Assembly (NCBI GenBank): GCA_025175665.1
Contig: JANKKI010000024.1
Coordinates: 2,916,001 to 2,980,000 of the forward strand
Origin: Cinchona pubescens
Taxonomy: Eukaryota > Streptophyta > Magnoliopsida > Gentianales > Rubiaceae
Direction of reading: 5' to 3'
Length of the DNA: 64,000 nucleotides
Part shown: one piece after another, positions 45,915 to 56,717 of the stretch
Numbering within the stretch: the stretch's first letter is position 1
How the letters are laid out: each line of letters opens with the position of its first letter
The notes under the pieces: model-generated
Told to the model about the DNA's origin: nothing
Database searches by the model: none
What the model saw: the letters and a program-made list of their open reading frames with translations, nothing else
Translations under genes and position numbers: made by a program

Positions 45915-46258
45915 CTCCCTCCGTTCCATTTATATTGTCATACTTCCCATTTTGCGATTTCCTGATAAAAATGTCACATTACCTAAAACGGATAATTTCC
46001 TTGCTGAAATTCCAAATTTATCCTTCCAAACATTCAAAACTTTCCCAAATCCAATAATCAATTCATCATCCATCTTTTCAATCTTCTCTCTCCTCTTTCC
46101 TCCCATTAAAACTCTCCAATTGTCAATATTTGTCATTTAATATGGTCACATCAATTCAACTTACTAAGGACATTTATGGACATTTGATAAAAATTTATAG
46201 TTAACCTAAAAATTGGTGCAAATGTGTAATGTGAAAATTATATTGGGATGGATGGAGT
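45915..46258. mobile_element. Stowaway-type MITE
   Basis: 344 bp with terminal inverted repeats starting CTCCCTCCGTTCC, flanked by TA on both sides (45913-45914 and 46259-46260). This matches the Stowaway (Tc1/mariner) consensus. It encodes nothing; frames at 45930-46140 are shadows. It was moved by a transposase encoded elsewhere, and it sits in element C's non-coding spacer. Confidence 0.92.
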
Positions 46259-46260
46259 AC

Positions 46261-47212
46261 TATGTTTAAGTGTTTTAACGGAATGGCAAGTGAGAATGAT
46301 CTCTAAAATGATGTTTTGAAAAGAATGTTGAAAAAAGAAAATTTGGCTAAGTGTTGATAACCACAGTTACGAAATTGGTAATCGCGGTTACCAACGCTCT
46401 GATAAGGTAGAGCTACTGGAATCTTGACCAAGCTCTATAACCGCGGTCACAAGTTGGTGCAAAAAATTTGAAATTGGCTAAGCATTGGTGACCGTGGTGA
46501 TGAAATCCATAACTGCAATTTTGAATCAAGAGCAGCTACTAGAATCATGACCGAGCTCCTTAACCGTGATCATGAAAGAGGTAAATTCAGAAAATTGACT
46601 AAGCATTTTCCACTATAGTTACAAATCTAAAGAAGGAACATCCATAACAGTAGTGATCAACCAATTAGTAGTAAACCTAAATCAATTATCCAACCACAAT
46701 TATGAATTTCACCATTCTAAATTCATTACCACGGTGCCGAATCCTAGGTTTGTATTAATATACCCCTTAGTCAAAATTTCAGCATAAATCATCTATTCCC
46801 CAATTCTAAAAAGTCCTAGCCTCCTTCTCCTTCGTGAACACATGATTTTTCTTCAAATAGTTACCAAATCCATCAACAACCCCCACTTTTAGCCTTCTAA
46901 ATCCAGAATCTTGCACACAATGGGGGTGTTGGGATTGTCCCAGAAACTTCAAGGGGGTCAAGCAAAGGCATTTTTCAAGAACAAGATGGGGCCTTCAAAT
47001 AGCAATTTCTACGACTAAAATTGTTTCGAACTGTGCTTTTGTGTTGTAAGTTCTCTTAATTTTCATAACGCAACTCCTGTGTATGAATTGTTAAGAAGAA
47101 TTTGGAGGTGCTTATTTGATTTATTGATTAGCAAGTTGGTTTTTAGGATTGCTAGAATTGTGATATCTTTGATTGAATATTTATTTGGTGAATTTTTTCT
47201 TGAACTAATATA
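46261..47212 (+). promoter_or_regulatory. Element C pol-ORF3 spacer with U3-like words and TATA-like box
   Basis: Non-coding. At 46,360-46,740 at least eight variants of the element C word occur (ACCACAGTTACGAAAT, AATCGCGGTTACC, AACCGCGGTCAC, GACCGTGGTGATGAAAT). AATATACCCCTTAG follows at 46756-46769, then a C/T-rich stretch near 46,800-46,850, then ORF3. The words also lie in both C LTRs upstream of their TATA positions. It has the same architecture as E's spacer. A promoter for ORF3 is inferred, not shown. Confidence 0.45.
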
Positions 47213-47320
47213 ATGGAAAAAGATAAGGGAAAAGGATATGTCGTAGCTAACCCGTCCACAACCAAAAAGAGAAAAACAGGTTCAAGAAGTCGATCATCCA
47301 GATCGAACGGTAATGGTAGT
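47213..47320 (+). pseudogene. Element C ORF3, N-terminal part
   Basis: Starts MEKDKGKGYVVANPSTTKKR, then a Ser/Arg-rich stretch, similar in character to the basic start of E's ORF3 (MARTGKKPAIGK). It is cut after about 36 codons by solo LTR I and resumes at 48986. The basic N-terminus could be a nuclear localisation signal; that is inference. Confidence 0.5.
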
Positions 47321-48985
47321 TGGTATCTGAAAAAGTCAAGTTAATATTTTCACAACTTTTCACTAATAACTAAAAGTGCATGGTATCAATGTAATAGAGT
47401 GCATAAGGATCGTTCTCTTGAAAGCTATGTAGACAATTATCGAGATTCTTATCTAATTCCTATCTAGAAAATCAAAACGTTTTTGGATTTTTAAAATTAA
47501 AATATAGAATTAAATAACTAAAAGTAAAAAAATACAAGATTAATGCAATGGAGTAAAAAGGGCTTTTCAAATAATAGAGAAAACGGGTCAAGTACTAGGC
47601 CAACAATTCCTATTGGTTATTCAAGGTTCAGGTCAATTAGTCTAATTATACGGCTTGGAAGTTCAATTCCCAATTATCAGTTCAATCCCGACCTTCGGTG
47701 ATTGAACCCTATAAAATTAAATAACTAGAGATATATTCGTCTATGTCCTAAATTATAAAATTGAGTCTTGGATATACGAAATTATTATGAACTAATTAAT
47801 TAATCTGGCCACCTTGGTCTCGAATTGAATTAATCTAACAATTAACACGGGTCTATGATAGGGGTCAACTTCTGCATCACCATGGCCAACCTAACCAAAT
47901 CTAGAGTTAATTACTCTCTAAAATTTTCTTGTTGTGTTAATTATTACCCAATTATTATAATCTTCTAATTGACCATCTGTTTGATTAACCCATGAGAAAT
48001 CTATTTACTCGAACGAAATCCTAGTAAATTTAGTGCTTCATAGTTTGATTAAATAAACAATAATTAAATTTGATTGCAATAACTCATGGTTGAATTAAAA
48101 AGTAAAATTAACACAATTGAGATTGAATATAGAACAATTAAAAGAACACTATTACCAAGAATAACATGAAGAATTAATCCAAACTTGAATTGAATAATCT
48201 CTCATCCAAAGTTGGTAATGTAATGAAATTAAAGAAAAGTGTGAAGTTTGATGGTCTAGGAAGCAGTAATGAAAACACCTAGAACAATAGCTATGAGTTT
48301 GACTCCTTTGATACCTCCTTAGTAACAATACAATCCCATATTTATAAGAACACGTGAACAGCCCATGACTCATCTTGAACAATTTAAGATTGCAATGACT
48401 ATCACAGTTTGCGATAGTAGCATTGTCTTCATTCAAGGGCAAAATGCACTTATGAACCCCAGTTTGCAATAGTGGTTCTGTTCAAAGTGTGATAGTATTA
48501 CTAGCTCAAGCATAGACTGTGCTTGGACTTCTTCATCCATCAATACCTGGTTTCTAGTTTAAGTTCCATCCATCAATACCTAGTTTCCTCTTATGAAAAG
48601 CCCACGACCCATCTTGTACAATCGAAGACTATAATGACTATCACGGTTTACGATTGCAGCTCTGTCTCAAGGGCAAAATGCACTTATAAACCCCAGTATG
48701 CTATAGTAGTCTTGTTCAAAGTGTGATAGTGTTACTAACTCAAGCACAGACTGCGCTTGGTCTTCTGCGCTTGACTTCTTCATCCATCAGTACCTAGTTC
48801 CAGTTTAAGTTGCATCTTCCAGTCAATATTGTGAAAAGACGATATTGCTCCTCTAATGTCCTGCACACAACTTAATAACAATAAATAGACATATTTATCT
48901 TCTAAAAACATAATTAATTACCAAAACAACACAAGCAATCCTATTAACTACTAAACACCTTTTTCATAACACAAAATACCAATCA
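47321..48985 (-). repeat. Solo LTR I (gypsy type) inside ORF3
   Basis: About 1,665 bp in minus orientation, starting TGATTGGTATTTTG and ending AGATACCA. It has the usual LTR feature of a ..GGATCGTTCTC.. stretch near its inner end, as in LTR A. It carries a 239-bp tandem duplication and its own near-palindromic word, ACTATCACAGTTTGCGATAG. No target duplication is clear, and no coding sequence of this element is present. Confidence 0.65.
48361..48838 (-). repeat. 239-bp tandem duplication in LTR I
   Basis: Two copies begin at 48361 (CCCATGACTCATCTTG) and 48600 (CCCACGACCCATCTTG). They keep the same order of landmarks: GACTATCAC, AAGGGCAAAATGCACTTAT, TTCAAAGTGTGATAGT and CTTCTTCATCCATCA. By eye about 85% alike. 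Confidence 0.85.
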
Positions 48986-50306
48986 TTTGGGGCTAACTTA
49001 CCCTGAAACACAAGTGAAGCATAAAAACAAATCCAAATACAGAGTAGGGGATCTTAGTTACGATAAAAACTTGTTTGTAAATGCTAAGGTCGCCAAATTG
49101 TTGAGAAAGTATAGAAAATATGCCATTGTCCAAGATAGGGGTTTTGACTTGTCCAAAAGTTGGGAAAACTATGAGGGGTTGAGGAAAGAGAGAAATATAG
49201 ATAAAGAACCATAATTGGGGTATTTTTTGTGCATATGTTCTTCCAGGTTATGCCGACTTAGTCAGCGAATTCCATTGCAACCTTGTGGCACGGAGGAAAA
49301 CAAGGTGTACGTTAGGGGCAAATGGGTATACATCAGTGAAAAAAAGATAAATTCCTTCTATGGAGTCCCTAATCTCCCAGATAGTCGGTATGCTGATTTA
49401 ATGAATCCAAGCCACGAGGGACATAACTAAGCCGACATAATGGGAATGTATTTATACTATGGCAATCTCGATTGGGAGATTGCTGCCTGTACCAAATACT
49501 TGGGTTTTACTAGGAACCACCTTCAACTGGTACCGAAGATACAATTTTACTTTATAAGTTGCCGCACATGGGGTTAAAGCACCGTCAACTTTGTTCAAAA
49601 GAACAAAGCATGTTTAGTATTTGCAATCATGGAAAGATTGTCTGTGGACTTGGGAGAGGTCATCAATGTAGAATTTATGAAAATGCACAATCAAGTTGGC
49701 CATCCTTTGTATTACCTAGTTTAGTCACTAAACTATGTCCTTATGCAGGTTGCGAAAATTTTGCTTACTAAGGAGCAAGTCGTTCCTAGGGCCAACATTG
49801 ATGGGGCATATGTGCGAAACATGGTTAAGGAATTTCAGAGGCATCACCCAAGTGCTGACCAACAAGGTGCACCATTCCATAATTGTCTCCACAAACTCCA
49901 TTTAGCTACATGCCTAGCGAGTTTGTGTACAATCTTCCTCATACCGACGACATGAGCAGAACAAGATGCAAGTCTATTGGACTTATAGCCAATTCGTCTT
50001 CCCCAACAACATTATCTCATTGGTCAAGTCTTCTAGACGACGTTGCTTGAGAAGTGGATTCACTCTAGACCACTACCTCTTTGGCATTATGAACCACCGC
50101 ATGAACAATCGCTCTTTCAACCACAAGATGATCCAATGCAAGGGGCACATCAAGAACAAGGTGATGAGGAAGAAGGAGTTAACTTGGAAGTCAACTTTGA
50201 GGAAAGACAAGGTGGCGAGGATGAGGACTTCAACAAGGACTCGAGTAATGACGAGTATGAAATTTATGGAGCATATGAGAAGGATGAGGACGATGAGGAT
50301 GATTGA
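48986..50306 (+). pseudogene. Element C ORF3, main part ('putative plant transposon protein')
   Basis: Continues ORF3 after solo LTR I. Landmarks: QDRGFDLSKSWENYEGL, then VYVRGKWVYISEKKINSFYG and VPNLPDSRYADLM, a middle section with a Trp/Tyr-rich stretch and NFVQKNKACLVFAIM, and a highly acidic C-terminus (50043-50306) ending in DEDDEDD. The RGFDL...VRGKWV..INxFYG pattern is the plant transposon domain I associate with PF20167. Its biochemical role is unknown. Stops or frame changes occur near 49,213, 49,429, 49,560, 49,730 and 49,955. It is more complete than E's copy. Confidence 0.65.
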
Positions 50307-51380
50307 TGGCTTCCTGCCAAAAGAGAAGAACCTTTCACGTTCCTTCATTTACATTCTGTGAGTGATTGAGGAGAGATGCCCACTTGCATGTCTTTATTTC
50401 CTAGTTCTTGAATTGATTTTTTTTTTAGGTAAATAGTTTAATTGCTTTGTTTTTAGCAATTTTATTCTTTGAACAATGATCGTGGTTAAGTGATTCATTT
50501 GATGTGAAGGTGGATTGAATTGTTGGCGATGACCAATTAACCTTCATTAGTGATTTTGGTAGATTTAAATGACAATTGGAATCATTGGCACGATCATCTT
50601 TGATGTGTTTTATGTTCTATGTTTGAATGCTAGTTGAATCTTTGGTTCGGTTTGGCAAGATTCTACTTTGATTATTTCTTTACATGCTTCTAGTAGTGTT
50701 ATCCTTATTTTACTTCTTGTGCTAATGAAGAGTAGATGGTTGAATTGTACCCAACTTTGAATAATGTAAACAATGTGATAGTGTTTATTATCTTGTGATA
50801 AGGATTGTGTTTTCGTGGTTCTCGTTATTGTTGGATGTTGGAATTCGATGGTGAACATGGATTGCATTTGTGTAAGATGAGATGTAATCCTTGAAACTCA
50901 AAAATATTTTTGGTCATTCATTAAAATAGTTTTTCTTTACTAGTTTTTATTCAAAATGTTTACTTTTTCCGTAAGTGTTTCTCCAATGCCAAATTCAAAT
51001 GTCTTTTAATTGGGTCTATACACTTTAAGACTTTTGAGAATTATTTTGAGTGGATTTGGAAATGAGTTAGGCCATCTTTTCGTCATTTTGCATGAACTTG
51101 CATTTTTTAATATTTTGTGGGTTTGCCAAGGTTAGACAAGGGAATTGGTTAGAGTAGTATAGATCCTTCACCTTGCAAAGTACTTGTGAAACTTAGACTT
51201 GGGAAATGATCTAAGCCTTCTTCGGACCATTTGAGCCAAAATTGCCTACCTTATATCAATTGTATCCCTAGTGTCCCCATTGATCTGTATAGCCTAATTT
51301 CTTTGTCAACCTCTTCACTTTGTTTACATATCTTCATCTCATCCCATCACCTTAGTCATTGTGGAATGGACTTGTGTACT
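50307..51380 (+). other. Element C 3' UTR, first part
   Basis: AT-rich non-coding sequence after ORF3, interrupted by element B at 51380/51381. I see no motif array like those of E, B or A2. Frames here are short and featureless. Confidence 0.55.
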
Positions 51381-52499
51381 TGATAAGCTCATAGATGTTG
51401 TGTATTTATGTGTCGTTTACCTCCATTTTTACATAATATGAGTAGTAATTGAGTTAATTATGAGCTTAAATGTTTTATTTTTAGTTTGTGTAGGTCTTGA
51501 GTGAAAAGGAGCCAAAATTATCAAAAAGTTGGAGAAAAATCAAAATGATGCAAAACGCGCACCGGCAAGAAGCGAATTCGGACACTATTCGGTATTTTGG
51601 TCATAACTTTCTTATACGATCTCTAATTGAGAAGATTCAAGATATTTCAAAATCTAAGTGAAAGATCAACAGCTTTTATGTTTTATGTTTTTCCAAATTC
51701 TATTGGAATCAAGGTCAAAATCGAGGTTTAATTTGACGCAAAGGAAAAGCTTGCACACTGAGAAAAAAAGAACTTGCGCCACTAGAAATTGCACACATGC
51801 GCAAGGAAAGGCTGCCCATGTGCACACATCGAGCAGCAGTTGACAGAATTGCTTGTTTCAGAAGTTTTCTCCGTTTGGTTGAACTTCTTATCATGTTTAA
51901 CATCGTCTTAGGGGGTCTAAAACCCTAATGTATCCCCTATAAATACCGCATTATGAGGAAAGTTGAAACATAATGCAGCAACCATTAGTTAGATTAGACA
52001 TTAAAATAGAAACTCATTAGATAGGGCTAGGGTTTCATTCTTCTTGTTTAAGACTACAAGTTCAATCAACTTGTCATTCCAACTATGTTATTTAGTTTAA
52101 TTTCTTGATCTATACTCAATTTAATTTCAGTTCTTATTTCAATTCCATCGTTCTAATTTAATTTTCCTACAATTTACTTTTCTATTTCATTAGTTTAAGT
52201 TTGCTTACGGTAAATTTGATTGCTTTTTCTAGTTTTAATTAGTTTGGTATTTGTTCTTGATTTCTAGTAGTTAAAGGTAGAACAAAATTCTTGCATTTAA
52301 TTTCTCTAACTAGTTCGTAGGTTTGTGAACCCTAGTACTTGACCAATAGTGCTCGTGGGAACTATTCTTACTCACCCGATCTACAAACTCACCTCGTATC
52401 CTTGCAAGCGTGTGTAACTATTGAATAGGGTTAATAAGGCTTAATTATTACTTGTTTGTGAATTGACGGTTCATGACCCAATCAATATTACACCGATCA
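51381..52499 (+). repeat. Element B 5' LTR
   Basis: 1,119 bp, TGATAAGCTCATAG to ACACCGATCA. It shares its start and the layout of U3 with the E LTR, including GAGTTAATTATGAG and an AAATTCTATTGGAATCAAGG-like stretch. The CpG word cluster (GCACACATGCGCAAGG) is at 51,754-51,830. Confidence 0.9.
51938..51945 (+). promoter_or_regulatory. TATA box of element B 5' LTR
   Basis: CCCCTATAAATACCGC. It is conserved in the 3' LTR at 57304-57311 (CCCCTATAAATACCCC). It lies about 110 bases downstream of the CpG word cluster. Confidence 0.75.
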
Positions 52500-52522
52500 A
52501 GTTTTTGGCACTGTTGCCAGGG
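52500..52522 (+). other. Primer binding site of element B
   Basis: AGTTTTTGGCACTGTTGCCA then GGG, directly after the 5' LTR. Same type as in A1. Confidence 0.7.
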
Positions 52523-52676
52523 ACTATTCTTGGCACAATATTAGGTTGAGCGAACTTTACTAGATTAGACTTTTTATTTCTTTTTAATTATTTACAATTG
52601 TTCTTTCTTTTTAATTGTTCTTTTCGATTCAAGCTTTCATATTCGAACTTCGTTTGTTTCCTTTTTCTTGTAATTT

Positions 52677-53816
52677 ATGGTAAATACTCATTCTTCCAAT
52701 CAACCACTACATACAAGTGATTGGGAGATTGAACGAACTCTAGTAAAAAATCACAGGAAAGCACATGAATCTATCCAAGGAGAATCCAAATTGTAATATT
52801 GGATATCAAGAAGAAATTACAGGTAATCATGGCAATGGAGGCAATGCTCACCCTCCACCCCTTAGGGATTATGCCATACCAAATTTTGAAGGGACGACTT
52901 CTAGCATTGCCCGAATACCTAAACAGGCTAACAATTTTGAAATCAAGCTAGCCTTAATCCAAATGCTCCAATCAATCCACTCTATGTTCAGAGGTGGGCC
53001 AAGCGAGGATCCCTATGCTCATCTAATGAACTTTTATGAAGTCATTGACATATTTAAATATAATGGGGTACATTATGATTGTATTCAAATAAGAGCTTGT
53101 TTGTTTTCTGTATGGGAAAGGGTGAAGGCTTGGTTGCAGTCCTTCTAGAAAAGTACTTTCACGATGTGGAATCAGTTAGCACAAGAATTTTTGGCCAGGC
53201 ACTTTCCACTGTCAAGAACCGCAAAGCTCCTCAATGACAATACATCATTTGGACAGATCATTGGGGAAAGTCTAAGTGAAGCATGGGAGCGTTTCAAAGA
53301 ACTACTCAGAAAGTGTCCGCATCATGCCATTCCATTATGGCTACAAGTACATACATTTTATAATGGATTATTTTCGGAGACGAGATTGATCGTCGATGCA
53401 AGCACTTGAAACATTTTTCCTCCTAAAACTCTGGAAGTGGCACAAGAGCTGCTGAGAGTATGGCATCAGTGCATTACTATCGATGGCACAATTACACCTT
53501 TAGCTGGACAACAACAACCGCAACAACAAGTCCATCAAGTCAATGCCCAACAAGGAGGTACGATTAATCTCAATGATTCCTTCTTAACTCAACAAGGCAT
53601 GATATTAAACATGATGACCAATCTGACAAAGGCCTTAGAGAATTTGGGGAGGAGTTCAGTGAACTCCGTAGATTCAACACCTCAAGCAATTCTAACTTGA
53701 AATTGAAGGTAAAGATGCAAAGATGACCAAGGAGAATGCAATGAAGAAGCCAAGGAAAAAGAAAGTGGATGATTCTTTTAAATTGGATCCTATAGTAAAA
53801 GTGTCATTTCCTCAAT
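52677..53816 (+). pseudogene. Element B gag
   Basis: Athila-type Gag. The start at 52677 reads MVNTHSSNQPLHTSDWEIER; after a frame change it continues at 52765 with LRDYAIPNFEGTTSSIARIP, RGGPSEDPYAHLMNFYEVID and SVWERVKAWLQS. A stop follows at about 53,147, then QLAQEFLARHFPLSRTAKLL and AWERFKELLRKCPHHAIPLW, a second stop near 53,408, then a Gln-rich linker (53437-53700). It closely parallels the A1 gag. With two stops and two frame changes it cannot make particles now. Gag and its protease are all this element ever seems to have encoded. Confidence 0.85.
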
Positions 53817-54510
53817 GACTCATTGATCCAAGAAACAAGGAAAAAGAGAAGCAATTCCACAAGTTCCTATATATGCTCAAAAAGTTGAATGTAAACATCC
53901 CTTTGGTTGATGTTCTCAACAAGATGCCCAATTATGTGTGGTTTATGAAGAATCTATTGGCTAAGAAGCAGTGATGGCATGATGATATGAAAAAGTTTAC
54001 CTCGACGCCAAGTGCAATGCCATTGTTCAACGAAGGTTACCACCTAAACTCAAGGATCTCGGTAGTTTCTCTATACCGGTGAACATTGGAAGACATACAT
54101 TGCATTGTTCACTGTGTGATTTGTGGGCAAACATCAATATCATGCCAAAGGCCATCTATGAGAACCTAGGGATCACCAATTCAAAAACAACCAACATTAC
54201 ACTCCAATTGGCATATTTGTTTGAGATAAAACCATGTGGCTTGTTGGAGGATGTGCTTGTTCAAGTGGAAAAGTTGGTGTTCCTTGTGGATTTCTTGGTA
54301 TTGGATGTCGCGAGGATAATGAAATTTTATTGATGATAAGGAGGCCATTTTTATCAACTGCACATGCTTTAATTGACGTTAATAAAGAGAAGTTAATTTT
54401 ACGAGTTGATAATGAATCTGTTGAAATTGATGTTTTTAATTATGATGATAATATCCCAATATTTGTAGAAAAATGTGCTAATTATTCCCCTTGGTTTATT
54501 CATTGATAGG
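53817..54510 (+). pseudogene. Element B aspartic protease
   Basis: Starts with the gag-protease junction segment RNKEKEKQFHKFLYMLKKLN and LNKMPNYVWFMKNLL. It continues in 54079-54333 with LHCSLCDLWANINIMPKAIY, where the catalytic DLGA reads DLWA, so the glycine is lost. Then come LQLAYLFEIKPCGLLEDVLV and FLVLDV. In the next frame (54234-54506) RRPFLSTAHALIDVNKEKL completes the domain. It would process Gag. Inactive from the motif change and frameshifts. Confidence 0.75.
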
Positions 54511-54950
54511 TTTGAAGACAAGGTACCCAAGGTGGTTCAGGGCAATGCACTCAAAAAGGTTGTTGAAATAAATGAAGACTCCATAATTGACTTGGAGAAG
54601 AAACCATCGGATGAGGCGAGTGAGATAAGAAAGACTCATGGGATGATTACACAAGAGCAGAAAGGTGAGGGTTGGAGTAAAGTGACCATGATCAAGAAGA
54701 AGAAAAAGCAGTTCAAGCAGCAACTTAGGGCAATAATTTGTGCACTATCTTTGACAAATGCGTGGAGCAAACAACAAGTTCAAGTTAGAGTCGGGATTTA
54801 AACTTCAAGAATTCTGAAAAATGGTGTTAAAATTTTCCCGTGGAATACGAAAAGAAAAGGATGACTGACCATCCTTAAGTGCTTGAACTAATCTGAAGTG
54901 CCAAAGTTGAACCTAAGACTATAAACAAGGGCGCTTCTGGGGAGGCAACC
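54511..54950 (+). pseudogene. Element B post-protease remnant
   Basis: An open charged stretch (54475-54801) with EDSIIDLEKKPSDEASEIRK followed by Lys/Gln-rich sequence, then the GGGCGCTTCTGGGGAGGCAA pol-end stretch near 54,930-54,955. In autonomous relatives RT, RNase H and integrase would lie between these. Their absence is the structural deletion that defines this element. Confidence 0.55.
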
Positions 54951-56699
54951 CAAGCTTTGATTGCTTTCTTATTGTTCTTTTCATTTAGTTACAGTTTAAA
55001 TATGTCAGGTTGTGTTTATTTTTTTTCTTAATTTCTCAATGGTTTAACATTTTGTTTATGTTTTTAGTGTTAATGATGTGTTTCAACTGGCTTCATGGAT
55101 ATTTAGGTCGACATACACTACGCCAACCATTCTATATTGCCAGAGAAGCTTTCACTTTCCCTTTTTATGCTTTTATTTTATTTAAGAATGGGGACAGTGT
55201 TTATTTCTAAGCGTGTGATGGGGAGTTATATGGATTTATATTTGCTTGGTGTAGTTTTGCTCAATTTTTGCTTCAATATCTTAACTTTTCTTTTGATCTG
55301 AGAGTTTTTTTAGATTTTTGAAATTTTTTGTTGGAATTAGTTAAATTATGGAGATTTTTGAAAATTTTTCAATCGCTTAGCTTGTCTTTTTTATTTTCTA
55401 TGTGATAATTGCTGAGCTAAACCATCACGAGTGGACAGTTGATGTTAATAATTTCCTTGCAAGATTTGTAAGACATTTTAGCTAGTAGCCATAAATTATT
55501 TTTATTTAATGTGACACTTAGATATAATTATGTAGACTCATTTATATTGCATCCCAAAACTTGCTTTATTACAATTTCGAAGCAAAATTATAGACACAGC
55601 TTAATTTGGTTTAAAGATGAAGGCACAACATTTCTTTGGACATTTGACCCTTTCAAGTCACCCTTATTGAATTTTATCCCTAGTACCCTATTTGAGCCTT
55701 AATTGTAATGAATGGAGAGAAACACCATTCTCTTTCTTTTATTAAAACTCATTTTACCTACCTTGATGAGTCTAATATATTCTTGAATTTTTCTAACCTA
55801 AATGTCCCTTAAGAGCTTTATTTTCACACATTTATTAGGGGATGTAAGGAAGAATATAGTCAATGATGGTGGAAGATTGCAAGAGTGAGTGGTGTTTTGT
55901 TTATGGGGCAAAGAAGGGGTATTGGAAAATTTTTTGATTTGAATTAGAAGAAATTTTTTTGACAAGTGCAGGTAGTGCCTATCACTGGTACCTATCTTGT
56001 TGTGATACAGATAGTTTGCCTATCACTGATACCTAGATATATAGGTAGTGCCTATCACTGGTACTTGCAATGGTGTGTTTGCGGATAGTGCCTATCACTG
56101 GTACGCATATTGGGAACAGACATAAAAAATGATGAACAAATGTCTGGGAAGAAGGTTGGCAAGTCGGGTTGATTTTGAAGAAAGAAGACTTTTTGTTTGT
56201 TGTATGAAATTTTTCATGGGTTTTTGTTTATTAAGTGTGGAGTTTCTTCTGTGAAGTATAGGTATTTAATGTGTTGGAGAGGAAATTTTATTTTGATATG
56301 TGGCCAGCATTAATTTAAAGTTTTTTCTTTTGTTTTGTGATATCCTTAACCCTTCTTGATTAGCCAATACCCAGTCTAGCATTACAAACTAAAAGTCCTA
56401 CTCGATTAAGTTAGTTGTCTATACTTGTGGAGATATGTAAGCAAAGTGAGCTATAGGCTGTTTAGAAAAAATTTAAGGGATATCTTGAAAATTAAGTTTT
56501 TATTGAATGACTATATTCACGCACAGTATACCAGATTTCATGTCTAGGGTTTTATTAGAATTTGAACTCTTGAGTTCTTAGATTACTTCTGATGATGGCA
56601 TGGTTCTTAATTATTCATATGGACAATTATTAAGATGTGTTAGATATGTTTTGGTGAGGTTATCTATTTTAAACATATTTTTGCTCGAGTACGATCAAA
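54951..56699 (+). other. Element B 3' untranslated region
   Basis: Non-coding AT-rich sequence with the four-copy motif at 55971-56104. No ORF3 is seen, unlike E and C. Short frames at 55010-55210 and 55511-55702 show no family motif. Confidence 0.65.
55971..56104 (+). repeat. Four-copy 3' UTR motif AGTGCCTATCACTGGTAC
   Basis: Copies near 55,973, 56,016, 56,046 and 56,086, the second diverged (TTTGCCTATCACTGATAC). Each contains the near-palindrome GGTACCAGTGATAGGCAC on the other strand. The related motif in E's 3' UTR is at 6491-6564. Confidence 0.85.
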
Positions 56700-56717
56700 A
56701 GCTAAATGTGGGGTATT
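56700..56717 (+). other. Polypurine tract of element B
   Basis: AGCTAAATGTGGGGTATT directly before the 3' LTR. It differs at few positions from E's tract. Confidence 0.8.

Noticed and set aside
45930..46140. Small frames on both strands
   Set aside because: They are within the Stowaway MITE, which encodes nothing.
48986..50306. Calling ORF3 an envelope protein
   Set aside because: No clear signal peptide or membrane anchor seen; domain landmarks fit the plant transposon family of unknown role.
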